This document shows, piece by piece, positions 21,601 through 32,600 of a stretch of DNA of 64,000 bases (position 1 is its first letter; every line of letters starts with the position of its first letter). The stretch spans positions 34,138,201 through 34,202,200 of the forward strand of contig CM053802.1 in NCBI GenBank assembly GCA_028671895.1, read 5' to 3'. Under the pieces are notes generated by a model that was not told the origin of the DNA, did no database searches, and saw nothing but the letters and a program-made list of their open reading frames with translations. The translations under genes were made by a program, and so were the position numbers. The DNA is from Oenanthe sinensis. Lineage: Eukaryota > Streptophyta > Magnoliopsida > Apiales > Apiaceae.

Positions 21601-22004
21601 CTCACGGCTTTATGGGCTCTATACATGGGCCTTTTATCGAAGAGTCTAACAGCTTTCTCAGAATAAATGGCTTTCAGGGTCTTTGGATCATGGCTCTTTA
21701 TTAATTAACTTATAGGCCTTTCATCTTTATTGGGCCTTTTGGGCCTTGGACTATCTATTTTATAGGCCTTCGAGGCTTTTGATTTTGCAACACGGACCTT
21801 CATGGTTTTAAGGGTTATGGGCTTTGGAGGTCCAAGCTCTAGATCTTTCCTGGTTTATGGGTTACAGATATTTGCGCCTTAAAACATGGGTTTTTAAGCC
21901 CATTCACTGGTCATACCGGTTGATTTTCCCTTCAACGGTCGTGTGACCTATGAAACACCTGTTAAAAGGCGAATTCAAACGGTCATGTCACCGGCTGGGG
22001 ATTG
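21601..22004. other. T spacer upstream of the antisense gene
   Basis: No repeat or ORF of note. It is rich in GGCCTT/AAGGCC-like runs. Confidence 0.4.
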
Positions 22005-22014
22005 TATATATGAG
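22005..22014 (+). promoter_or_regulatory. Possible TATA element of the T antisense gene
   Basis: TATATATGAG about 130 bp upstream of the ATG at 22142, on the strand opposite to T transcription. Supported only by position and sequence. Confidence 0.45.
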
Positions 22015-22141
22015 TGGTGTGAGGGGATTCATTTCTCACACTTCTCATTTCTTACTTCTTTCTCCCATATTTGAGCTCTCAAGCTTTCTAGCAATTCCAG
22101 TCTTTAGTTTCCTCGAGGATACACAAAAACTCGAAAGGAAG

Positions 22142-24110
22142 ATGGCAGACAAAAGAGCTTCGAGACTGGCAGCTATGAATGCGGGATCGACTGAAAGAGG
22201 TAAACCCCTAAATCGAATCCCCATTTTTTCTACCTACATGTCTTTGATGGATATGATAATTCAAAGGGAAGACGAATACCCAAGTCAATCTCACTTAGAC
22301 TCGTACAGTCGTAGTAGTAAATTTTTTGATACCAATGTAGTAGAGGAATACAACAAACTTTTTAATTTCCCCCCTAGGTTTACAATTTCCTTGCTGGAGC
22401 TTGGCGACAGGACCTGCCATTGGAATCCTAGTCGTTTATTTGTTTATGTAGACGCCCTATTAGCGGGTCTTAGGTTTCCTTTACATGATTTCATCCCAAC
22501 TCTTTTGGCCGATGTTCAAATAAACCCTTGTCAAATCGTGCCCAATGGATGGAGACTCATCCATTTTTTCATGGTTTTATGCTTGGAAAAGAAAATAAAA
22601 ATGACTGTCCCCCTTTTCCGAAAAATATTTCAATTCAAAAACTCTTCCAGCCTTTCCTTGGGTTGGGTTCACATAGCCCACAGGCCTAACAAACCCCACA
22701 TCTTCGACACCTCTTCAATACTTGATAACAACCTTCACTGGAAGGAAAATTTTGTTCAAGTGAAATGGGAAGGGGGAGATAGGGGGACTCTTTTAAGGTC
22801 CACATTTAGCAAGGTAGCAGATGAGAGTGTTGACTCTATTAAACTCTCAGAGGAGGAGCAGGCCGCCTATACCAGGCTTACTCAGGCGGAAAACAAGCAA
22901 GTTGCTTGGGTTCTTCTTGATGAGCACAAATTGAAGGCCGTGGGCCTGTCGAGGGCCTCGAGCAAAGGTATATTGTCTTACTTAGGCCTGCCCCCCCTTT
23001 TTTTTGATTGTTTTACTTACATGTTTTATGTTCTCTTTTCAGCTGTTGCGTTGATTAATGAGTGGACTATTCCACCCATGGAGGAAACAGGTCGTATGAA
23101 GCCGCTAAAGCTGATGAATGACCCTAGGCAGGGGAAGGAACTTCCGGCTTTCTTACAGCCACATTCTGAGCCAAACGAGCTTGAAGGCAGCGAGCCTGTT
23201 AAAGCGCCCAAATGCCAGGTGTATAAACCAGGTTGGGGTTTCAGGAAGTCGGACACTATAGTCAGCTGCACAGATCATGCAAGGGATTGGTCCATTCATT
23301 CCCTTACTCCTTGTGATTACAAGGACATCATTTTGGGACGTGACGAGGATAGCACCAAGGCTTTGGGTGCGCAGGCGTTGGCACCGGTAAGTTTCCTCTC
23401 TGGCTTGATTCGCATTCCTCAGTTTGGTCATATTTCGGAGCATTCTATATGCTTTGACTTGTTTTGTTTCTTTTCAGGCCAATGCCTATTTCCAGGTTTC
23501 TTTACATCAAACAAAAGCGTGGAAAACTCAGGCGGGGAAGCACAAGAAGGAGCTTACTGTGGCACAAGCCAAAATCAAACACTTTGAGGAGAAGTTGGCC
23601 GAAAAGGAGGAAATCCTGAAGCAGGCCCAAGCTGAGGTAGTCGAACTTAGGGCTGACAAGAATGCCATTATTGACAAGTATATGGCTTCGGACGAGTATC
23701 GGGAGTTGATTGAGGCTCATGATGACCTAGTCTTTCCGGCCAACTATACAATTGGTTGGAATGACGCCCTCAAGGAAGTGTTGGATAAGCATCCAGGTTT
23801 GTTTGACCCAAGGGTAGACCTTAAATGCCCTCAGTCAGCCGAAGCCTTGAAGCAGTTGTTTGATGAGCATGAGGAGACTGATGGGGAGGACAGCCCTGAT
23901 GTTAGGACAGAAAAGGCTCGTGAACCTTCTCTTACTCCTTCTCCTTCTCCTCACAGGGTTTCCTTAGAGAAGACTGCCCCAAAGGCAACTCCTCAGAAGC
24001 CAACAGAAGAAAGCTCCTCCGAAGAGGAAGGGTCAGGTGAAGAGGGTTCATCTTCATCTAGCGGGGAGGAGTCATCTGAAGAGGAGGAGAAGGAGGAGGT
24101 GTCGAAGTAG
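22142..24110 (+). CDS. T antisense extra gene (gypsy-type transposon domain, three exons predicted)
   Basis: Predicted exons are 22142-22967, 23043-23386 and 23478-24110 (1803 nt, 600 codons). Intron 1 (75 bp) is AAAG/GTATAT to TTTTCAG/CT; intron 2 (91 bp) is CCG/GTAAGT to TTTTCAG/GCC. Intron 2 joins two different frames and keeps the protein open. The first half has FPPRFTISLLE, FVYVDALLAGLRFPLHDF and PNGWRLIHFFMVLCLE, closely resembling the plant 'putative gypsy type transposon' domain (Pfam Transposase_28 as I recall it). Exon 3 has a Lys/Glu-rich coiled-coil stretch (about 23540-23660) and a Ser/Glu-rich acidic tail ending EEVSK. It lies between pol and the 3' LTR of T on the opposite strand, the position reported for antisense extra ORFs of Tat elements. 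I chose the ATG at 22142 over the upstream in-frame 21950 because 21950 precedes the TATA-like site. The function is unknown; no stop or frameshift was found once the introns are removed. Confidence 0.72.
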
Positions 24111-24422
24111 ATAGGTTTTATTTATGTTGCCCCTAGGGGTTTTGTAAAAACATTTAGCCTTCGGGCTTTTGTTTATGTATTCATGTCTTCTACTTCCCTA
24201 CCTTTTTACTTTGTGCCTTAGTTTTGCCTTGTTTTTCGTGTTTATCTTGAACATAAACAACAAACACTCTCGAGGCTTGTAAAAAACTAAGTGAAAATGA
24301 CAAACGTTATATAAGGAAAATAGAAAGCATTTCTCAAAACTTATAATTTAGTATAAAAAGAAACAAATTATGCCTTCGAGGCTTAAATAAGTCAATAATT
24401 AAATGTTCTCAAAAATAAAAAC
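24111..24422. other. T interval between antisense gene and pol end
   Basis: AT-rich 3' flank of the antisense gene, convergent with pol. No ORF. Confidence 0.4.
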
Positions 24423-25041
24423 TTAAACATAATAAATTCTCAAGTTGGCAGCAGTCCAGCTTCTTGGGATTTCGATTCCTTCAAGTGTTTGGAGTTTATA
24501 TGCGCCCTGTCCTGTGACTTCTTTCACTTGATACGGTCCTTCCCAGTTTGGGGCTAACTTTCCCTTGGGACCAACTCCAGACGCCTCGATTTTTCGTAGG
24601 ACTAAGTCTCCTATGCGGAAGAACCTTTCTTTTACTCTAAGGTTGTAATAGAACGAAGCTTTTTTTTTGATTTTCCACAATTCAAGCGTTGGCCTTGTCA
24701 CGTATCTCATCTATCAGATCTAAAGCCAGCTTCATGCCCTCTTCATTGGCGTCAATCTGGAATTCTTACACTCTTGGTGATGCTTGGGTTATTTCAACGG
24801 GCACCACCGCCTCGGCCCCATAGGCTAGTTGAAATCGAGTAGCACCTGTTGAAGTCCTACAAGTAGTTCTGTATGCCCACAAGATTGGAAGCAACTCATC
24901 AACCCAAGTCCCTTGGGAGCGTTCAATCCTCTTTTTGAGTCCATCCAAGATAATTCTATTGGCCACTTCGACTTGTCCATTTGATTGTGGATGAGCGACT
25001 GAGGTGAAGCGTAGTACAATGTCGTAGTTTGCACAGTATTT
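24423..25041 (-). pseudogene. T pol remnant: integrase C-terminal region
   Basis: On the minus strand, from about 25041: a stretch with RFTSVAHPQSNGQVEVANR (containing the catalytic Glu region) and WVDELLPILWAYRTTCRTS, as in Tat-lineage integrases. It then passes through a stop near 24766 and a frame change to a C-terminal segment with GPYQVKEVTGQGAYKL and RSWTAANLRIYYV. Everything upstream (gag, PR, RT, RH, the first half of INT and the 5' LTR) is missing. At about 25041 the sequence changes to the C1 leader. T is thus 5'-truncated and cannot move on its own. Confidence 0.82.
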
Positions 25042-25516
25042 AATACTGACTGCGATTTACTGTTTCGAAATTGGTTTCTGATTTTTTTTTTATGATTTTA
25101 TGATTATGATATATATGATGCATAATGATATAATTATACGTTTTGATATGTCACTAGTTGTTATATGAGCATGGTGGATGGTTATGACCCATAGGATAGT
25201 GGTTTTGTTTCATTGTTTGTTTTTTCAAATATGACTTGCATGTCGTTTATTCATTGTAATAGTTAATATCGAATGTAACTCGAGTTCTTCTTGTAATTTC
25301 ATTAGATTTATTTTATCATTCAATGTAACTGTCAATGGAGACTTGGAAGTAAGGAAGCTAGAAGGCAATTCAAATGATGGAGCAATGAAGAAGATAAAGA
25401 CATCTAATAGTATAGTATTTGAAACCACCATAGATTGACCTTGATATTTTCATTAGCTTAGAAATATCACATAGGCTGGGTTATAACCAAACACGTTTAA
25501 TTTATGCATGATACAT
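25042..25516 (+). mobile_element. C1 copia leader, 5' part (left of the B insertion)
   Basis: It contains GACTTGCATGTCGTTT, GAATGTAACTCGAG and ATCACATAGG...GGGTTATAACCAAACACGTTTA, which match the reverse complement of the N1 leader (34.6-34.9 kb) at reduced identity. The reading is resumed on the far side of B at 40081 with GTATTAGATACGACACCCATGCCATG. The 5' LTR and primer site are absent. The exact left end, near 25042, is not sharp. Confidence 0.75.
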
Positions 25517-25521
25517 ATATG
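25517..25521. repeat. Target site duplication of B, left copy (ATATG)
   Basis: ATATG precedes TGTTAG at 25522 and follows the B 3' LTR at 40076-40080. Confidence 0.9.
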
Positions 25522-26312
25522 TGTTAGTGGACTTTTTTGTCCACTATATACGTTCCAAATTGGCTTAAATTGATCGCTAGTACCCAAGTATTTAGTGTCT
25601 TTTGATGTGTTTTATGTTTTTGGTGTGCAGATTCCCAGGCGGAGCAGAATTGATAATTAATTGCATAAATTGGTGGTGCATGAGCTAGGAATTCAAGGGA
25701 GAAGGGTCAAGGCTTGAGTTGAGGCAAAGAGAAAGCAAGGCGACGCGCTAAAGAAGCAAGGAGCAAAGAAAAGCAATTCCGGGCAGAATAGTCAGGCGCG
25801 CCCACCCCGTTAAAGGCGCCCCCGCGCTCCCTTAATAAGGCGCGCCCGCGCTCCTTGAGGCGCGCCCGCCCTTCCAGCCGATTCCAGTTGCTGATTTTTC
25901 TGCAGTTGGTCCGTTTCGAAGCCCAGAAAGCAGCAAGCCCATGAATCATTGTTTTTATGTAACCTAGTATAAAAACATAAGGATTATTATTATTGTCATT
26001 ATCTAGGAAATTAAGTATTATTTAGGTCATTATCAGACAAGAGGCGGAGTACTTTGTGAGCCGTCAAGCTATTTTTCTTTTATAATTTTCATCACGTGGA
26101 TTATCGGTTGTTTCTTTTACTCTAGCAATTAAGATCAGTCTTTTATGTTTAATTGTTTATCTACTATGTTTTCATATGAACCCATGATGTCGGCTAGTCC
26201 AATTATGGGCTAATCGTTGTCATGGGATTTTAATGGATTTTTCTATCGATTCTAGATATTGATTGTCTTTATACCAAAGTATGTGATTGTTATGGATATC
26301 CTAGTATGGTTA
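25522..26312 (+). repeat. B 5' LTR, truncated at its 3' side (subtype B)
   Basis: Matches 13468-14258 and 38671-39461. It stops at the shared TTAA (26310-26313), where LTR sequence ATGGTTAAGC would continue but integrase sequence TTAAAACTGG takes over. Confidence 0.92.
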
Positions 26313-26837
26313 AAACTGGATGAAGCTGTGTGGGCCTACCGAACTGCGTTCAAAACACCTTTGGGGATGTCACCATATCAACTAGTCTATGGAAAAGCTT
26401 GTCATCTACCAGCAGAACTGGAACACAAGGCTTATTGGGCAATGCAGAAACTGAATTTTGATTGTAAAGCCGCAGGGGAAAAGAGGATGGTGCAAATCAA
26501 TGAAATGGACGAGTTTCGTCTACAAGCTTATGAGAATAACAAGTTCTACAAGGAAAAAGTGAAAAGATGGCATGATCGTCGATTGACAACAAAGGTATTG
26601 GTTCCTGGTCAATTAGTTTTATTATTTAACTCTCGTCTGCGATTGTTTCCAGGAAAACTTAAATCAAGGTGGTCGGGACCCTTTGTTGTGAAGACTGTGT
26701 TCCCACACAGAGCTGTGGAGATTTATGAAAAGACCTCAGATCAAGCGTTTAAGGTCAATGGTCAGAGATTGAAGCCTTATTTGGGAGAACAAGTAAATCG
26801 CGAAGCTGAAGTCGCGATTCTGTCTACCTCGGATTGA
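26313..26837 (+). pseudogene. B integrase C-terminal remnant
   Basis: From LDEAVWAYRTAF to the pol terminus AILSTSD, nearly identical to the end of A pol (10149-10672). An ATG inside the LTR at 26259 is in frame, giving a 192-codon LTR-INT chimera. This is a by-product of the deletion; I would not expect a function. Confidence 0.88.
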
Positions 26838-26847
26838 GGACCTGAAA

Positions 26848-26896
26848 TAACGTCCGGCTAAATGACGTTAACGACAGCGCTCGTGGGAGGCAACCT
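26848..26896 (+). other. B conserved post-pol hairpin motif
   Basis: TAACGTC (26848-26854) and GACGTTA (26864-26870) form the same stem as in A, followed by CAGCGCTCGTGGGAGGCAACC. Confidence 0.65.
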
Positions 26897-26930
26897 ACGG
26901 CTTGCATTGTAATTTTTATTCTTAAAAAAA

Positions 26931-26954
26931 TATATATATATATATATATATATA
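26931..26954. repeat. (TA)n microsatellite in B
   Basis: About twelve TA units after an A-run. Absent from the matching place in A (about 10765), which has an A-rich run instead. Confidence 0.85.
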
Positions 26955-27246
26955 AGGCAAAAACACAAAAAAAAAAATGAAAAAATGCAGTAGCCTCAGG
27001 CGCGGGCGCCCTGAGTGCGGCTGTTAAAAAATGAAAAAAAAATAGAAAAGAAAAAAACAAAAGAAAGCAGCAATTTTAATTTTTTTAAATCAGTTTTCAG
27101 CACAAACCCAGCCACTCTAACTTGTTTAAAAGCCTTGACATACCCTAACCCTAACCTATTATTTACTTCCCATCTCTCATTCACACATATACATACAAAT
27201 ATACACGCACTGCATCTCATCTCTTCACACTTCTACAACTCAATCA
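26955..27246 (+). other. B spacer before ORF3
   Basis: A-rich sequence and a shortened GC-rich block (AGGCGCGGGCGCCCTGAG, about 26998-27015), then AT-rich DNA. No gene. Confidence 0.5.
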
Positions 27247-28115
27247 ATGGCACCCTAGAGATCTAGGCGCTCAGGGACATCAAGTTCTTCTTCGAGTGGG
27301 GGAGTTGTGCCCCAATTCAATTCACCGGAGGCCCAAATTGAGTTTACACGCTTGATGACCAAATCTGTGGTCAAGGAAAGGGGATTTATTCCGGGTGTTC
27401 TTGATGGGTCTCTAATCGCGATGGTTAGTGAGCGCGGTTGGGAGACCATGTGTGAGGCTGCGGAGGCGATACCATTGAGTATTGTTAGGGAGTTCTATGC
27501 CAATGCCAAGCAGGAAAAGAATGGGTATTCTGCAGTTCGCGGGTATGTTGTGGATTATACTCCTGCCGCCATCACTAGGGTTTTGAATTTGCCTGCACCG
27601 CAGGAGGGAGTGGAAGATTTTGGATTGAAGACCCGTGGGGAGGTTGATCTTGAGGCCATTCTGCGGGATATGACAGTTCCAGGCACTACTTGGAAGCGCA
27701 GGGCAGGCTCTACTGAGCCGGTCACCTTCTCCGCCATGGCTTTGAACCCGTATGCTAAGGCCTGGAACCTGTTTCTGTGTGCTAACATTGTGCCATCGTC
27801 GCACACTCATGAGGTGACAGTGGATCGGGCTATTTTATTGTGGGGTATTCTCAGTGGGCGATACATCGAGCTAGACTCCCTTATCCACAGGCACATGATC
27901 CGATTTTTGCATGGCAGTACCACTAGAGCGATTCCGTATGGCTCCGTGGTTGTTCGTTTGTGTGTTGATGTGGGTATTCACTGGCCGGCGGAGGAACAGT
28001 TGCAACTTCCTGCGAGTGCCATTGACACGGCGGCGATAGCTCGACAACCTGAATGGGACGGTGGTGTACCGCATCCCAGAGGCTTAGGATATATTGTGGG
28101 TGGTGACGTGCCACC
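27247..28115 (+). pseudogene. B ORF3, 5' part (early stop, interrupted by N1)
   Basis: Same protein as A ORF3. The ATG at 27247 is followed by TAG at codon 4 (27256). The frame is then open to the N1 insertion after CCACC (28111-28115). B keeps the full T run at the place where A has its frameshift, so the two copies carry different lesions. The downstream part resumes at 37147. Confidence 0.85.
28111..28115. repeat. Target site duplication of N1, left copy (CCACC)
   Basis: CCACC precedes TGTTGGG at 28116 and is repeated at 37142-37146. A ORF3 has a single CCACC at the same place (about 11966), confirming the empty site. Confidence 0.95.
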
Positions 28116-29660
28116 TGTTGGGTTCCGAGGCATAAAACGCAGCGGATAAACGTAAATATAACGAAAAATTTCGGAACCCTAACGCAGGATCATGTATAAG
28201 ATTGGACGGATTATGGTGATAATCGAATCATACCTATTACAATCTTGAATGTCACGAACTCAACGGAGATCCTTGCTATCACGACTTGTGTCTTCCTCTC
28301 GAAAACACCTCTATGGTATCCACACGAGCACCTTCAAGAGCGTCTCACGATCTTGATTACGGAGTGGATGTACTAGCAAACCTTTGATAATTCGAATTGT
28401 CTTCCTGCCTCTTTGCTGCCTCTTCTAGGGTTTTTCTATCAAAAACGTGTTCAGCCTCTTAACCCTACATTATCTATTTATAATGTTTGGTTAACAGGCC
28501 CATAGCAGCAAAACCTAACCCATGTAGGTCTAGGAAAATAATAAAATGAATTTTATTATTTAATTAATAACTAAGTCATACTTAATTATTATGGGCAAAA
28601 ATACAATTCTAATTTGAATTTATATTATCTTAATTAATTAAGTCTCACTTAATTAATATAATAAAAAATTCAAATAATTATCAATTAATTTAAATCTATA
28701 ATTTAAATTAACTATTCCTCTAAGTGCTCTTTGCGTGTGACCCTATAGGCTATTATTTAATTGGCAATAATTTTATTCTCCAATAAAATTATAAACAATG
28801 AGCGGCATCTAGTAATACATCATTGCTACCCAATTAAACAATAATTAAATCGTGATTCGATAAAACCTTTCGTGATTAATGTTTCCGTGTAATATAATCC
28901 TTTTAACCATATATATTATAGATTAAACTCGAGGCATGTATTTAGTCATCCTCTTCAACATTTAATCCGGGTTTACTTGATCCATGAGTAGACTATGAAA
29001 ACAAATCATTATTTGAGCACGGCCATGCATTTTATAGTCTCACTCAATCAAGAGGCCAATAATATCTCTCCTAATTATAGGAGGGTTAAATCCTTTATCT
29101 ATCATTCATATTTCTCATACGACTCATGATATACCCGATGTCCACTTTTATCATTACCCGGTCAAAGGTAACTTTTAATGTAGTCAAAGTATATTAATCC
29201 TCGTATAAAAATATAATGATCTCAAGTCAGAGGATCATTACACCATTATCACTGTGAGTCTTTCTTATGACTTTATTAAACATGAAGAATCTCACTGTGG
29301 GTCTGTCCAGTACCATGTACTCCTGCATGTACCTATGTGTTGACTTTAGTATCCCCATACTTATAACCAATGAGATGTGGTTATCTGTCAAACAACATAC
29401 TAGTCTATTTATGTATTATTATTGTCCTATAATAATAATACTCGACTAGGGACATTTAAGAATATGATATATTATATAATCTCAAGTTCAAGTCATGTAC
29501 TAAACTATACAATGTGTATCATGATTCTAAGGACATTTATTATGCTAACAAATATATCGCAGTAATTAAAGTCATAATAAATATGTTTATTGAATAATCA
29601 ATTGACATAAAGGTTTATCAAAATAAACATTGTATTGCCTCTAGGGCACCTACACCAACA
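28116..29660 (-). repeat. N1 3' LTR (1545 bp)
   Basis: On the minus strand TGTTGGTGTAGG to CGGAACCCAACA. By eye five mismatches and no indel against 35597-37141 (near 28241, 28575, 28826, 29250 and 29414). On the minus strand TATAAATAG at 28474-28482 is the likely TATA box. Confidence 0.95.
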
Positions 29661-29672
29661 ATCTCCCACTTG
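29661..29672 (-). other. N1 polypurine tract
   Basis: The minus strand reads AAGTGGGAGAT next to the LTR TG, just after the ORF stop. Confidence 0.8.
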
Positions 29673-29674
29673 CA

Positions 29675-32600
29675 CTAGAGCCAATCACCCATGTATCTAA
29701 TACCCATGGAACTAGTGTGACCGTCGTGCTTCTTCTGCGATAAGCCTTTGGTCAGTGGGTCTGCAATGTTATCATTTGTGTGCACTTTACATATGTGTAT
29801 GTCACCCCTTTCATTAATCTCTCGAATGAGGTGATATCTCCTGAGTATGTGTTTGGTTCGGGAGTGAGCTCTAGGTTCTTTAGCCTGTGCAATGGCTCCA
29901 TTATTATCGCAGTATAGATCAATGGGATCTGCGATCGATGGAACCACTCCCAAATCAGTAATGAATTTTCGAATCCAAACAGCTTCCTTAGCCGCTTCAC
30001 AAGCTGCAATGTACTCAGCCTCCATTGTAGAATCAGCTACTGTTTCTTGTTTTGAACTCTTCCAACTTACAGCACCTCCGTTTAGACAAAACACAAAACC
30101 AGACTGTGATACAGTATCATCCCTGTCTGTTTGAAAACTTGCATCGGTGTAACCTTTTACAACCAGTTTTTCCTCTCCTCCATACACCAAGAATGAATCT
30201 TTAGTCCTTTTCAAGTACTTTAGAATATTCTTGACAGCCGTCCAGTGACCTTCACCTGGATTAGATTGGTATCTGCTCGTCATGCTTAAAGCATACGAAA
30301 CATCTGGGCGAGTACATACCATTGCATACATGATGGATCCAATTGCTGAGGCATATGGAACCTTACTCATGCGGTCCTTGTCATCCAATGATTTTGGACA
30401 CTGATATTTAGAGATCGTTATCCCTTGAGATACGGGGACATATCCCCTTTTTGCATTTTGCATACCAAAACGATGCAAAACCTTTTCGATGTATGTACTC
30501 TGACTTAGACCGATCATCCTTCTAGATCTATCCCTATAGATCCTCATTCCTAGAATGTAGGATGCTTCTCCTAAGTCTTTCATAGAGAAGTTGCTCCCTA
30601 ACCAAATCTTAACAGCCTTGAGAGAAGGTATGTCATTCCCCATTAGTAGTATATCATCAACATATAGTACTATGAATGCCACATGGCTCCCACTAACCTT
30701 CTTGTAAACACAAGGTTCATCTTCGTTTTGAACAAAGCCATACTCCTTGACTGTTTCATCAAAACGGATATTCCATCTCCTAGAGGCTTGCTTCAATCCA
30801 TAAATGGATCGACGTAATTTACATACCTTGCTAACATTCCTTGGATCGACAAAACCTTCAGGTTGTGTCATGTACACATCCACATCCTCTTCAAGGATTC
30901 CATTAAGGAAGGCTGTTTTGACATCCATTTGCCAGATTTCATAATCATGGAATGCTGCAATAGCAAGCAAAATCCTTATGGACTTGACCATAGCCACTGG
31001 TGAGAAAGTCTCATCATAGTCAATACCATGAATTTGTCTGAAACCTTTTGCAACCAGCCTTGCTTTATAGGTCTGAACATTTCCATCCATGTCAGTTTTC
31101 TTCTTGAAAACCCATTTGCACCCTATGGGTTTTACCCCTTCAGGTGGATCAACCAAGGTCCATACTCGGTTTTCGTACATGGAATCCATCTCGGATTTCA
31201 TGGCTTCTAGCCATCTCTTAGAGTCTGGACTGTTCGTAGCATCTTGGTATGTGAGAGGCTCATCTTCGTCTATGAGCATCAAATCACCACATTGAGTCAA
31301 GAGAAATCCATATCTCTCTGGCTCATGGCGAATTCTACCAGTTCTACGAATAACCTGTGTTTGTTGAGCATTATCATTATCCTGCTCTTGTTCCACTTCA
31401 GGTTCAATGCTATTTTGTGGTTCTCGATCTTCATCGAGGTCTATAGTTCTCCCACTGTTTCTTTTGGAAACAAAATCTCTTTCCATGAAAACTGCATCTC
31501 GAGCAATGAACACTTTCTGCTCAGTAGGACTATAGAAATAGTACGCCTTTGTTTCCTTAGGGTATCCCACAAAATTGCACTCTTCATATTTAGGTCCAAG
31601 CTTGTCAGATACTTGACGCTTCACAAACGCCTTGCATCCCCAAACTTTCATAAAGCTCATGCCTGACCGTTTCTTCTCCCATATCTCATATGGAGTCTTT
31701 TGAACCTTCTTAGTAGGAACACGGTTAAGTGTGAAAGCCGTTGTTTCTAGAGCATAACCCCAGAAACTAATTGGAAGATCTGCATGACTCATCATCGATC
31801 GCAGCATGTCCAACAAGGTGCGATTTCTCCTCTCTGAAACTCCATTCCATTGAGGTGTACCTGGCGGAGTGAGTTGTGATACAATACCACACTCCTTTAA
31901 ATAATCTTTAAATTCAGTGCTCAAGTATTCTCCTCCACGATCAGATCGTAAGATTTTAATACTTGCACCTCCGCCAATTTGCTTCTCTACTTCAGCCTTG
32001 TATTCTTTGAACTTTTCAAAAGAATCGGATTTATTCTTCATAAGATATACATATCCATATCTACTGAAATCATCAGTAAATGTTATGAAGTAGTAGTAGC
32101 CTCCTCTAGCCATCACACGCATTGGGCCACATACATCACTATGTATTAGCTCCAAACGTTCAGTGGCCCTTTGACCCTTACCAGTGAAAGGGGCTTTAGT
32201 CATTTTACCAAGCAAACAAGATTCGCATTCTTGGTATGATTCAAAATCAAACTTATCCAAATATCCATCTTTATGTAATTTGGATATGCGTTTCTCATTT
32301 ATATGGCCTAGACGACAATGCCAGATGTATGTTTGATTTGAGTCATTAACTTTAAGTCGTTTGTTTTCTATATTACAGACAGGATTATCTAAGTCAAGAA
32401 CATATAAACCATTAAACAAACGCGCAACACCATAGGTTAAATCATTCAAAGCAAAAGAGCAACTGTTGTCCTTTATTGTAAACGAAAAACCTTTCTTGTC
32501 CAAACAAGAAACAGAAATAATGTTTCTGCGAATCGCAGGCACGTAATAACAATTTTCCAGTTCTAAAACAAGCCCAGAGGGCAAAGATAAATAATAAGTT

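Noticed and set aside
29267..29449. 60-codon ORF (MTLLNMKNLTVG...) also at 36748, 54204 and 61650
   Set aside because: It lies inside the N1 and N2 LTRs and recurs only because LTRs are repeated; no start context or conservation beyond the LTR.
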